DNA of 31,667 bases from Taishania sp964580465 (GTDB lineage: Bacteria > Bacteroidota > Bacteroidia > Flavobacteriales_D > Crocinitomicaceae). The stretch lies in the NCBI GenBank assembly GCA_964580465.1, contig CAZOKJ010000026.1, positions 1 to 31,667 on the forward strand, written 5' to 3'. Shown here piece by piece: positions 24,286-31,667 of this stretch. How positions within the stretch are numbered: position 1 is the stretch's first letter; the number at the start of each line of letters is the position of its first letter. The translations under genes were made by a program, and so were the position numbers. The notes beneath the pieces were generated by a model. That model did not search any database and was not told where the DNA came from. It worked only from the letters and a program-made list of their open reading frames with translations.

Positions 24286-25918
24286 AATAAACTACATTCT
24301 TAGTATAGTTGCTTTAGCAACCTTATCTTTCACTACCTCTTATGCCCAGTCTAATCGTTTTGAGATTATTAAAAACTTGGAACTCATCGACGAAATTTAC
24401 GAGCATTTGGAAAAATACTATGTTGAGCAACCTAAGCCGGGCAGTATGTCTGTTGCTGGAATCAACGCCATGCTAGAAGATTTAGATCCTTACACAGTTT
24501 TTTATCCCGAATCAGATATTGAAGATTATCGCTTGATGACAACTGGTCAATATGGCGGTGTGGGTGCCATGATACGTAAAATTGGCAACTACGTTTATTT
24601 TGCAGAACCGTATGAAGGAAGTCCATCTCAAAAAGCAGGAATACTAGCAGGCGATAAAATTCTTTCAATTGATGGCCGAAGCATGGAAAATAAAAATACA
24701 GAAGATGTTTCTTCTAGCTTGAAAGGCCCTAAAGGAACAAACGTTACTGTAAAAGTGCTTCACCCTGACGGTAAAGAAAAAAGCATAACCATCACACGCG
24801 ATGAAATTAAAATGCCAGATGTTCCTTACGCTGGAATGTTGGACAAAGAAACTGGTTATATCAAACTTTCTAGTTTTACTGCAACAGCAAGCTCTGAAGT
24901 TCGTAAAAACTTCTTGGCTTTAAAAGAACAAGGCATGAAAAAATTAGTTTTTGACTTGAGAGGAAATGGCGGAGGTTTGCTGATGGAAGCGGTACACATC
25001 GTCAATATGTTTGTTCCAAAAGGTCAAACAATTGTAGAAACAAAAGGTCGTTTGGTGGAAGAAAATCGTGAATACAAGACCATGAATGAACCTTTGGACT
25101 TAACAATTCCATTAGTTGTTCTAATTGATGGCTCTTCTGCTTCAGCTAGCGAAATAGTTTCAGGCAGTTTGCAAGATTTAGACCGCGCAGTAATCGTTGG
25201 CGAAACGTCTTTTGGAAAAGGATTGGTTCAGCGTACTTTTGACCTAAAATATGGTACAAAAATGAAATTAACTATTTCAAAATATTATACACCATCTGGA
25301 AGATGTGTTCAACGCTTGGAATATTTTGATAAAATCGAAGGTACAAGACCGAAAAATGTTCCAGATTCATTGCTACATGTATTTAAAACAAAAAATGGAC
25401 GAGATGTTATTGATGGACGCGGAATTGTTCCTGATTTTAAAATTGAACAACCTGAAATGTCGCGATTAACTGCTATGTTGTATGGTAGGAACGTGATTTT
25501 CAATTACGCTACTGAATATGTCAAAAAGCATCCAAACATTGCAGATGCCAAAACGTTTCGTTTAAGTGAAGCTGATTACAAAGAGTTTAAATCGTATGCC
25601 ATCGCTGACACGTTTACCTACTCAACTGCATCTGAAGAAATGCTTAAAAAAGTAAAGGCAACAATTGAAAATGAAGGATACGATCAAGAAGCAAAGACTG
25701 ATTATGAAGCGTTATTAAAAACTGTTACACCTTCAAAAGAGAGAGACCTTGATAAGTTTGAAGATCAAATTCGTATGATGTTAGAAAACGAAATTGTTTC
25801 GCGTTTTTATTACCAAAAAGGGCGTGTACTTAACTCTTTTAATCACGATAAAATCCTTAAGCGTGCTTTAGAAGTTTTAGAAAACACACAGGAATACAAT
25901 AGCACTCTTAAAAAGTAA
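24275..25918 (+). CDS. S41 C-terminal processing peptidase (CtpA/Prc-like)
   Basis: An exported serine protease of 547 residues. A signal peptide (residues 1-25, cleavage after SYAQ or nearby) is followed by a helical region and a PDZ domain (about 90-175, GVGAMIRKIGNYVYFAEPYEGSPSQKAG...). The catalytic core contains Ser290 in SASASEI and Lys315 in GETSFGKGLVQ, a 25-residue spacing equal to that of the Ser/Lys dyad in E. coli Prc. About 180 residues after the core form a helical C-terminal extension. It probably cleaves envelope proteins in the periplasm. It is coupled to rnpA by an 11-nt overlap. Confidence 0.92.
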   Translation: MKNKINYILSIVALATLSFTTSYAQSNRFEIIKNLELIDEIYEHLEKYYVEQPKPGSMSVAGINAMLEDLDPYTVFYPESDIEDYRLMTTGQYGGVGAMIRKIGNYVYFAEPYEGSPSQKAGILAGDKILSIDGRSMENKNTEDVSSSLKGPKGTNVTVKVLHPDGKEKSITITRDEIKMPDVPYAGMLDKETGYIKLSSFTATASSEVRKNFLALKEQGMKKLVFDLRGNGGGLLMEAVHIVNMFVPKGQTIVETKGRLVEENREYKTMNEPLDLTIPLVVLIDGSSASASEIVSGSLQDLDRAVIVGETSFGKGLVQRTFDLKYGTKMKLTISKYYTPSGRCVQRLEYFDKIEGTRPKNVPDSLLHVFKTKNGRDVIDGRGIVPDFKIEQPEMSRLTAMLYGRNVIFNYATEYVKKHPNIADAKTFRLSEADYKEFKSYAIADTFTYSTASEEMLKKVKATIENEGYDQEAKTDYEALLKTVTPSKERDLDKFEDQIRMMLENEIVSRFYYQKGRVLNSFNHDKILKRALEVLENTQEYNSTLKK

Positions 25919-25934
25919 GCTTCCTTTTTTATAA

Positions 25935-27470
25935 ATGAAACCAACTTTTGAACAAACGCATCGTTATGTACAATTCGGAGCATTTGCTTTGATTGCTATT
26001 GGTATGCCTAGTACAAAGGTGCTCATGTCCATTGGACTGGTTATTGCTATTGCAAACTGGCTTATTGAAGGCAATTGGAAAGAAAAATGGAAGCTAATTA
26101 CAACCTCTAATTTATTAAAAGTTTTGATCGTGTTTTACCTCCTGTTAATAGTAGGTTTAATCTGGTCTTGGGACATTGCTCAGGGAATAAAAGATATTAA
26201 ATCGCGATTACCTTTGCTGGCGTTACCTTTAATTGCTGGAACAGGCGTTGCAATGAGTTCAAAACAATGGTTGACACTTTCAAAGTTGTTCATAGCTAGC
26301 TTATTCTTAACTTCTGTGTTCAATGTGCTATATTACAATCAATTTTTTGTAAAACACACCAACTACGATATTCGAGGGTTGTCTTATTTTGCATCACACA
26401 TTCGATATGGTTTGCTGATTGTTATTGGTTTCACTTGGGCTATTTGGTTGCAATTGAAAGCTAAAGAGTTCCATTTGCTGCTTAGTGGTTTAGCACTATG
26501 GTTTTTTTGGTACAATCTTTACTCACAAGTATTGTCTGCCATTGTGGCCATGTTTATTGTGTTATTTGTGCTATCCGCATGGGTTCTTTACCGTTGGAAA
26601 CCTATTGCATCTTACGTATTGCTCGCTCTAACACTTTTTATAAGTGGTGCTTTGTTCTTCAAATTGCTTCAACTCGATCACGAGCAATTAGATTGCTCCA
26701 AATTGCCAAAATTTACAGCATTAGGGCATGAATACAACCATGAATGCGATGCTTTTTCAGAAATCAACGGGAAAACAATTTTAGCCTATTATTCTGAATC
26801 AGAACTGAATGAAGTTTGGAGTCAACGCTCTTCAATTGATTTTATGGGCGAGGACAAGAACGGTGAAATGCTGCGAATGACAGTTGCAAGATACATGACT
26901 GCAAAAGGTCTAACAAAGGATGCAAAAGGATTCAAGCAATTAACAGCTGAAGACATTGAAAACATTGAAAACGGGTACACCTACCCCGAGCAAAAAAATG
27001 AGTTTTTAATGCCAAGAATCAACGGAATAAAATACCAACTTCTGAACAATCATGATCCTAACGGGCATTCTCTTTTGCAACGAATTGAGCATTGGAAAGC
27101 AGCTATTCACATCCTCAAAAAAAATGGAATAATTGGTGTTGGAACAGGTGGCAATCAAAAAGCTTTTGATTTGGCTTATGAAGAGTTAAATAGTCCTTTA
27201 TCGTTAGAAAATCGACACAGAAGTCACAACATGTTTCTTACTTACACCATTAGTTATGGCATCTTTGGATTGCTTGCTTTTTTGGTATTGTTATTGCTTA
27301 TTTTTAAAATTGCCAAACAAGAAAATCTTTTTTCAGTACTCGTTTTCCTCATTATTTTCAGCTCATTTTTCACAGAAGACACACTTGAAACCCAACTTGG
27401 CGTAACAATTTTTGGGTTCTTTATGGCCACACTTATCAAAAGAAAACAATTCGATTCTGAAAAAAACTAA
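25935..27470 (+). CDS. O-antigen ligase-like polytopic membrane protein
   Basis: A 511-residue inner-membrane protein of the Wzy/WaaL/O-antigen ligase superfamily. The N-terminal half has about eight hydrophobic helices. A soluble periplasmic-type loop then runs from about residue 245 to 425. The superfamily arginine/histidine motif lies at its end (NRHRSHNMFL, residues 426-435), and two or three helices follow (SYGIFGLLAFLVLLLLIFKI, LGVTIFGFFMATLI). It would transfer or polymerise undecaprenyl-linked glycans, but no glycosyltransferase genes are close, so ligase versus polymerase is not decidable. It follows the S41 gene by 16 nt and is probably co-transcribed. Confidence 0.85.
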   Translation: MKPTFEQTHRYVQFGAFALIAIGMPSTKVLMSIGLVIAIANWLIEGNWKEKWKLITTSNLLKVLIVFYLLLIVGLIWSWDIAQGIKDIKSRLPLLALPLIAGTGVAMSSKQWLTLSKLFIASLFLTSVFNVLYYNQFFVKHTNYDIRGLSYFASHIRYGLLIVIGFTWAIWLQLKAKEFHLLLSGLALWFFWYNLYSQVLSAIVAMFIVLFVLSAWVLYRWKPIASYVLLALTLFISGALFFKLLQLDHEQLDCSKLPKFTALGHEYNHECDAFSEINGKTILAYYSESELNEVWSQRSSIDFMGEDKNGEMLRMTVARYMTAKGLTKDAKGFKQLTAEDIENIENGYTYPEQKNEFLMPRINGIKYQLLNNHDPNGHSLLQRIEHWKAAIHILKKNGIIGVGTGGNQKAFDLAYEELNSPLSLENRHRSHNMFLTYTISYGIFGLLAFLVLLLLIFKIAKQENLFSVLVFLIIFSSFFTEDTLETQLGVTIFGFFMATLIKRKQFDSEKN

Positions 27471-27502
27471 ACCTTTTTTTTCATACATTCGTTTCATTTT
27501 GG

Positions 27503-27510
27503 TATTTTCG
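27503..27510 (+). promoter_or_regulatory. Weak -7 box of the comB-like gene
   Basis: TATTTTCG, a 7-of-8 match to TAnnTTTG, ends 25 nt before the ATG at 27536. This is the same distance as at the AddA-like gene. No clear -33. Confidence 0.3.
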
Positions 27511-27535
27511 TATCAATCAATACAATTACACATCC

Positions 27536-28258
27536 ATGACCAACACACAAAAACGCGTTGAAGTTTGCTTTACACCTGGAGAATATTCTTATTTTCAACC
27601 AGGGTATGAAATTGTAGTAGTAATAGACGTATTGCGAGCAACATCTGCTATTTGTGCCGCTTTTGATAATGGCGTGCGTTCCATTATACCTGTTCCAACT
27701 GTTGACGAAGCAAGAGCCTACAAAGAAAAAGGGTATTTAGTAGGAGCAGAACGAAAAGGTCAAATTGTAGAAGGTTTTGACTTTGGCAACTCTCCTTATT
27801 CCTACATGAGAGAAGAGTTTAAAAACCAAGACATTGTTTTGTCAACAACCAATGGAACTAAAGCGTTGGATGTGGCAAAAGACGCTGAAATGGTGTTGGT
27901 GGGTTCGCTTTTAAACCTAAATACATTGTGTTCATTTTTAGCTGAACAAAATAAAAATGTGTTATGCTTATGTTCTGGCTGGCAAGATGCTTTTAATTTG
28001 GAAGATACCATTTGCGCTGGCGCCATAGCGGACTACCTCATCAATACTGGTAAATACACTTCTAATGAAGATTCATCTGTTGCTGCGAAGTACTTGTACC
28101 AATCTGCGAAAAAAAATCATTTAGGCTACTTAAAATCTAGTTCTCATCGCAGAAGGCTCAAAAACTTGAACCTTAACAAAGATGTAAAGTACTGTTTAAC
28201 ACCCAACCAAACTGACGTTATTCCAATCTTGAAAAATGGTAAATTGGTCAAGCTATAA
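27536..28258 (+). CDS. comB: 2-phosphosulfolactate phosphatase (ComB family)
   Basis: A 240-residue ComB-family protein. ComB removes phosphate from 2-phosphosulfolactate to give sulfolactate, a step first described in coenzyme M synthesis. Family motifs are visible: VVIDVLRATSAI (near residue 30), VGAERKG, FDFGNSPYSY, STTNGTKAL (near 102), and CSGWQDAFNLEDTICAGA (near 148). Many bacteria without coenzyme M carry ComB homologues, so sulfolactate production for another use, or a different phosphatase substrate, is possible. ComA is not in the window. Its last 23 nt overlap the start of the next gene, so the two are translationally coupled. Confidence 0.88.
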   Translation: MTNTQKRVEVCFTPGEYSYFQPGYEIVVVIDVLRATSAICAAFDNGVRSIIPVPTVDEARAYKEKGYLVGAERKGQIVEGFDFGNSPYSYMREEFKNQDIVLSTTNGTKALDVAKDAEMVLVGSLLNLNTLCSFLAEQNKNVLCLCSGWQDAFNLEDTICAGAIADYLINTGKYTSNEDSSVAAKYLYQSAKKNHLGYLKSSSHRRRLKNLNLNKDVKYCLTPNQTDVIPILKNGKLVKL

Positions 28259-29240
28259 ACCTTATTTGATAGTCATTGCTACTACTCTGCTTCTATCACT
28301 TTCTTATCGAAATCAAGCTATGAAATGGGGTTTTTATGGCCATAAACGTATTAATCGAATGGCTGTTTTTACGCTTCCACCAAAGATGTTTGGCTTCTAT
28401 AAAGAACACATTGAATACATAACTGAAAGTGCTCCCAACCCAGATAAAAGAAGATATGCTGTTGAAGGTGAAGCTCAGCGTCATTTTATTGATTTAGACC
28501 GTTACTACAAACAAGGTGAAGATTTCCGTTTGGCTGTTCCAAAAAAGTGGCAAGATGCAATTGCAAAGTTTACTGAAGATACCTTGCAAGCCAATGGCAT
28601 TGTTCCTTGGCATATAGATGTTATGAAAAAACGCTTGCAAAAGGCCTTTGAAGTAGGAGATATTGATCAAATTTTACGATATAGCGCAGAAATAGGCCAT
28701 TACATTGGTGATGCTCACGTGCCTTTACATACTACCGAAAATTACAATGGGCAACTTACAAATCAACACGGTATTCATGGCTTATGGGAAAGCAGGCTAG
28801 TAGAAATCAATGCAAATGACTATAATTATTTCGTTGGAAAAGCGCAATACATCACAGAAACGCTTGATTATGCTTGGAGAACAGTATTTGACTCCCATGA
28901 ATGCTTGGATTCGGTACTCACCTTTGAAAAAGCATTAACAGAAAGCTATCCAAGTGATAAAAAATATAGCTTTGAACGAAAAGGAAACACTACAGTTAAA
29001 GTATATTCTCATGAATTCTCGCAAGCCTATCATCAACTTTTGAATGGAATGGTAGAGCGTAGAATGAGAAAAGCCATTATTTCAGTCGGCTCTATTTGGT
29101 ACACAGCATGGGTAGATGCTGGTCAGCCAGACCTTGATAACTTGAGAGGCAAACCTATTAATAAAGCATTGCAAGACGAATTAGATGAACTCAATCATAC
29201 TCATGAAAATCAAGTGTCTAAAGGGCGAGTTTGTCATTAA
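28236..29240 (+). CDS. Zinc-dependent phospholipase C / S1-P1 nuclease-like protein
   Basis: A 334-residue exported protein of the zinc-dependent phospholipase C/S1-P1 nuclease fold. The N-terminus (NWSSYKPYLIVIATTLLLSL...) is a signal peptide. The mature start WGFYGHKRINRMAVFTLP carries the Trp and His of the trinuclear zinc site. Further likely ligands are RHFIDLDRYY and the segment HYIGDAHVPLHTTENYNG with NQHGIHGLWES. Both enzyme classes share these motifs, so lipid versus nucleic acid substrate cannot be chosen. In known enzymes the mature N-terminal Trp binds zinc, but here KW follows an AM, so the exact cleavage is unclear. It overlaps comB by 23 nt. Confidence 0.83.
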   Translation: MVNWSSYKPYLIVIATTLLLSLSYRNQAMKWGFYGHKRINRMAVFTLPPKMFGFYKEHIEYITESAPNPDKRRYAVEGEAQRHFIDLDRYYKQGEDFRLAVPKKWQDAIAKFTEDTLQANGIVPWHIDVMKKRLQKAFEVGDIDQILRYSAEIGHYIGDAHVPLHTTENYNGQLTNQHGIHGLWESRLVEINANDYNYFVGKAQYITETLDYAWRTVFDSHECLDSVLTFEKALTESYPSDKKYSFERKGNTTVKVYSHEFSQAYHQLLNGMVERRMRKAIISVGSIWYTAWVDAGQPDLDNLRGKPINKALQDELDELNHTHENQVSKGRVCH

Positions 29241-29248
29241 TCTTTAAG

Positions 29249-30022
29249 TTAATGCCTGTCCTTCAAAAAAGGTAATTTTTTACGCATATCGTTGAGTTCT
29301 TCCATCGAAAGTTCAATGGTTGCTACTTTTTCATCATGGATGCAATCGACTAGGCGATTACCATGCAGGTCAATCACACAACTGTCACCTGAATAATTCA
29401 AACCACCAGCGTCAACTCCTACTCTATTAACTGCTGCTAAATAACATTGATTTTCAATGGCACGAGCTGGAAGTAAATTTCTCCAATGCATAGATCTTCT
29501 TTCTGGCCAATTGGCTACATAAAGAAGCAAGTCATAAGCAGCTTGCCCATTCACATGCTTATTGAGGGCAATTTCAGGGAAACGTAGATCATAACAAATT
29601 TGTAAACGAATGTTCCAACCTCTAAAATGAACGATTACTTCTTTATTACCGCTTGCAAAAACGTTGTCTTCACCAGCTAGACCAAAAGTTTTTCGTTTAT
29701 CATAATAACTCAGTTGGCCAGAAGGTTCAACAAAAACTCCACGGTTAAAAAACTGGTTATTTTCTTTGATAATCAATGAAGTATAAAAAGCAGCATTTTT
29801 CTCTTCTGCCATTTTTTTCAACCATTGAATAGATGATGAGCTTTCCATTTCTTCATACAAAGAAGCTGCATTCATCGAAAAACCAGTGTTAAACATTTCA
29901 GGCAACAAAACAAGATCTGTTTGTGCTACTTGTGTTAACAATGCTTCATAGTGCGCCAAATTAGAAACCTTATCTTCCCATACTTGATTTGCTTGAACAA
30001 TTGTTACGTTGAGTTTTCCCAT
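29249..30022 (-). CDS. Omega-amidase-like nitrilase-family hydrolase (YafV/Nit2 type)
   Basis: A 257-residue cytoplasmic carbon-nitrogen hydrolase. The Glu-Lys-Cys triad is visible: Glu42 (LLLPEMFNTGFSM), Lys109 (SYYDKRKTFGLAGED) and Cys143 (LQICYDLRFPE). The FNTGFSM, YDLRFPE and ANWPERR segments are close to E. coli YafV and mammalian Nit2, which hydrolyse 2-oxoglutaramate in glutamine and methionine salvage. Other amide substrates are possible. It converges on the phospholipase gene with an 8-nt gap and is probably monocistronic. A weak promoter lies upstream at 30042-30072. Confidence 0.9.
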   Translation of the reverse strand: MGKLNVTIVQANQVWEDKVSNLAHYEALLTQVAQTDLVLLPEMFNTGFSMNAASLYEEMESSSSIQWLKKMAEEKNAAFYTSLIIKENNQFFNRGVFVEPSGQLSYYDKRKTFGLAGEDNVFASGNKEVIVHFRGWNIRLQICYDLRFPEIALNKHVNGQAAYDLLLYVANWPERRSMHWRNLLPARAIENQCYLAAVNRVGVDAGGLNYSGDSCVIDLHGNRLVDCIHDEKVATIELSMEELNDMRKKLPFLKDRH

Positions 30023-30041
30023 GATTCATTTTATTGAATGA

Positions 30042-30072
30042 CAATGATACAACTTTATGTAGAGTTTTGCAA
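30042..30072 (-). promoter_or_regulatory. Weak promoter of the nitrilase gene
   Basis: Minus strand TTG (30070-30072), a 20-nt spacer, then TATCATTG (30042-30049), 7 of 8 to TAnnTTTG. It is 19 nt before the ATG. Confidence 0.35.
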
Positions 30073-30101
30073 GTTGTTGAGCATTTCACATCAACAAAAA
30101 A

Positions 30102-30129
30102 GAGAGTGTCCGAAAAGTCAGACACTCTC
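30102..30129 (-). terminator. Intrinsic terminator, copy B of the 28-bp repeat
   Basis: Perfect stem GAGAGTGTC/GACACTCTC with a 10-nt loop (TGACTTTTCG on the minus strand), followed on the minus strand by TTTTTTG. It lies 23 nt after the stop of the Omp28-like gene and is its likely rho-independent terminator. It matches the hairpin at 11755-11782 at 26 of 28 positions, loop included. Confidence 0.85.
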
Positions 30130-30152
30130 TTCTGTAAATTGGTTATATCTAA

Positions 30153-31667
30153 TTACTTAATAGCAATCATTTTAGTAAATGAAGCACCTTCTTTAGCAAC
30201 ACTTACCAAGTAGTTACCAGTTTTCAAATCAGCAACATTCAAATCAATTGATTGGCTACCAGACAAGCTTGTGAAAGTTTGAGTAGCTACTACTCTACCT
30301 TGTAAGTCAGTAATTTCGATAGCATAGTTTCCACCTTCCGCGTCAAAAGCTACTGTTAACTTATCAGTTGCAGGGTTTGGATAAACATTCATGTTGATTG
30401 TTTTCTCAATTGAAGTAACGTTTAATGAGCTCAATTTAGATTGTTTTGCATTAATGATTTCACCAGTTGCAGGGTCAATTAACACAGCAACAGCATACAT
30501 ATTAGCTTCATTTGATGTAGAAGGAATTGTATAGTTGAATGAATAACTAACTGTTTGTCCATCAGTAATTGATGTTGGAACAGATCCTTGTTGACCGTTA
30601 AATCCACCTAATAAAGCTCTACCTACGTGGTTGTAAACCATTTGTGAAGCTGGCACTGGGTCTGGTAAATTTTCATAACCTCCCATTGGTCCAGATCCTC
30701 CACCTGCATAATAGTTAGTTTGTGCATAACCAGAAGTAGTTCCTGAAACCTTATCTTCAACGATGATTACACCCAAACGGTAGTTTGCATTAGGAAAATT
30801 AGAGTAAAAAGTAGCGCTAGCCTCAATTTGTTTTGTTGCCCCTGTTCCTGAAACAGCAACACCAACAGATGCAGGTACAATTGCATTTTTTGCACTGTTG
30901 TATTTAGATTCAAAATTCGATTTTGAAACTTCAATAGATTTCAAAGTTCTATCAACATGCGCAGAAGGGAAACCACTAAAATCAACACCATTATCGTATT
31001 CTGTAACTTTCATAGGGTCGCCATTATGAACAGCAATACCAATAAATCCATTTGGATAAGTAGCTGCCATATAATCCATTGCAACAGCACCGCGTGGACA
31101 CCATCCGCACCATGTTCCTGTACCTTCTTCAAATACTACATTTTTAGCAGGTTTTTGAGAAATTGTTGTAATAAGTGTAGAACCAGTATTGTTAGAAGGA
31201 TCTGAATCTGTTGTTGCGTTAACTTCTGTAATAGTAACGTTAATCGTGTTAGTTAAAGCAGTTGCATAATTCAATTTTGTTGGGTGGCTCAGGTTTGCAC
31301 TAGCACCAACAGCGATGTTTGTATTTATAGTCGCTTCATGATCTGTACCGTCATTCCAGTTAATTTTTACAGATGTAATTGCATTTCCACCAACGTTTTT
31401 CACGTTAACAGCCAACGTATTATCTGTATTCATTAATGAATAACGATTCAAAGTAACAGCATTTACTTTCGCATCATTTGGAGCTACTTGACGAACTACG
31501 AAGTTATCTGCAAACAATAAAAACTTGTCACTGCTATCATTTCTTACAGCGAAGTGAATTGTTTGTCCAGCATAAGCTGATAAATCAACGGTTTGAGTTG
31601 TATAAGAAACTGGCGCTGCAGAAACTGATAATGCAGGTGTTGTTCCAAAATCAGCAACTGCGTTTCC
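30153..31667 (-). CDS. Omp28-like T9SS cargo protein (partial, N-terminus missing)
   Basis: The reading frame stays open to the window edge, so the N-terminus and signal peptide are missing; 504 residues are visible. The first visible stretch looks like the end of a cleaved-adhesin/choice-of-anchor J domain (TVDLSAYAGQTIHFAVRND, then KFLLFADNFVVRQV). A CARDB-like beta domain follows (NTLAVNVKNVGGNAITSVKI). Next is an Omp28-type thioredoxin-like domain with a CGWC motif (GTWCGWCPRGAVAMDYM) and FSGFPSAHVDR. A type A sorting domain closes the protein (MNVYPNPATDKLTVAF ... GNYLVSVAKEGASFTKMIAI). It is predicted to be a T9SS-exported surface protein; whether the CGWC site is redox active is unknown. 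The 28-bp hairpin terminator follows the stop. Confidence 0.88.
   Translation of the reverse strand, partial: GNAVADFGTTPALSVSAAPVSYTTQTVDLSAYAGQTIHFAVRNDSSDKFLLFADNFVVRQVAPNDAKVNAVTLNRYSLMNTDNTLAVNVKNVGGNAITSVKINWNDGTDHEATINTNIAVGASANLSHPTKLNYATALTNTINVTITEVNATTDSDPSNNTGSTLITTISQKPAKNVVFEEGTGTWCGWCPRGAVAMDYMAATYPNGFIGIAVHNGDPMKVTEYDNGVDFSGFPSAHVDRTLKSIEVSKSNFESKYNSAKNAIVPASVGVAVSGTGATKQIEASATFYSNFPNANYRLGVIIVEDKVSGTTSGYAQTNYYAGGGSGPMGGYENLPDPVPASQMVYNHVGRALLGGFNGQQGSVPTSITDGQTVSYSFNYTIPSTSNEANMYAVAVLIDPATGEIINAKQSKLSSLNVTSIEKTINMNVYPNPATDKLTVAFDAEGGNYAIEITDLQGRVVATQTFTSLSGSQSIDLNVADLKTGNYLVSVAKEGASFTKMIAIK

Noticed and set aside
29235..29254. CATTAA/TTAATG inverted repeat between the convergent phospholipase and nitrilase genes
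   Set aside because: The arms are mostly the two facing stop codons, the stem is only 6 AT-rich pairs, and no T-tract follows. Not enough for a terminator call.
30153..31517. A start codon at 31517 for the Omp28-like protein
   Set aside because: The codon is an internal TTG. The frame stays open upstream to the window edge and encodes a recognisable adhesin-like domain end, so the gene is truncated by the window, not starting there.

Overview
The window reads as chromosome of a member of the Bacteroidota, most likely order Flavobacteriales (a Crocinitomicaceae/Fluviicola-type lineage is a guess). The support is: AT-rich DNA; TAnnTTTG -7 promoter boxes and almost no Shine-Dalgarno sequences; two type IX secretion (T9SS) cargo proteins, one with a type B (gliding-motility-associated) and one with a type A C-terminal sorting domain; an Omp28-like protein; a LysM/periplasmic-binding fusion; and an AddA-like helicase-nuclease. 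About 28 protein genes cover nearly all of the sequence. I saw no rRNA, tRNA, CRISPR array, prophage or transposase. A run of exactly 100 N marks an assembly gap at 16153-16252.

Layout. 73-4300 (minus): hemF, a LysM/PBP1-like periplasmic protein and guaA. 4377-4994 (minus): a YciO-type YrdC protein whose promoter lies back to back with that of a very large T9SS cargo gene (5135-8443, plus). 8526-11584 (plus): a compact four-gene run of AhpD-like protein, DUF488 protein, nitronate monooxygenase-like flavoprotein and M16 zinc peptidase, followed by a repeat-like non-coding element and a hairpin. 11795-13304 (minus): TPR-like lipoprotein, def, and a DivIC/FtsB-like division protein. 13424-16099 (plus): a membrane protein ending in an alpha/beta-hydrolase domain. 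After the gap, 16296-17769 (plus): DUF6265 lipoprotein, TsaC/Sua5 and a degenerate stand-alone receiver protein. 17764-20610 (minus): an operon of an MbnP-like lipoprotein, an MbnH-like diheme enzyme and a WYL regulator. 20726-27470 (plus): AddA-like protein, rnpA, an S41 C-terminal processing peptidase and an O-antigen-ligase-like protein. 27536-29240 (plus): ComB-like phosphatase and a zinc phospholipase C/S1-P1-like secreted protein. 29249-30022 (minus): omega-amidase-like nitrilase. 30153 to the window end (minus): a truncated Omp28/T9SS protein.

Most genes are housekeeping: haem, GMP and t6A synthesis, N-terminal formyl removal, tRNA 5' processing and recombination repair. The parts most worth a second look are: the MbnP/MbnH pair, predicted to carry out tryptophan-to-kynurenine modification and copper binding, with a WYL regulator in the same operon; a repeat-like element and two near-identical 28-bp terminator hairpins with conserved loops in opposite orientation; three core genes (guaA, the divIC-like gene, rnpA) whose -7 box ends exactly 4 nt before the ATG, which predicts leaderless mRNAs; a NarL-type receiver that has lost its switch residues and DNA-binding domain; and a gap flanked by the same 12-mer on both sides, suggesting the contigs overlap.
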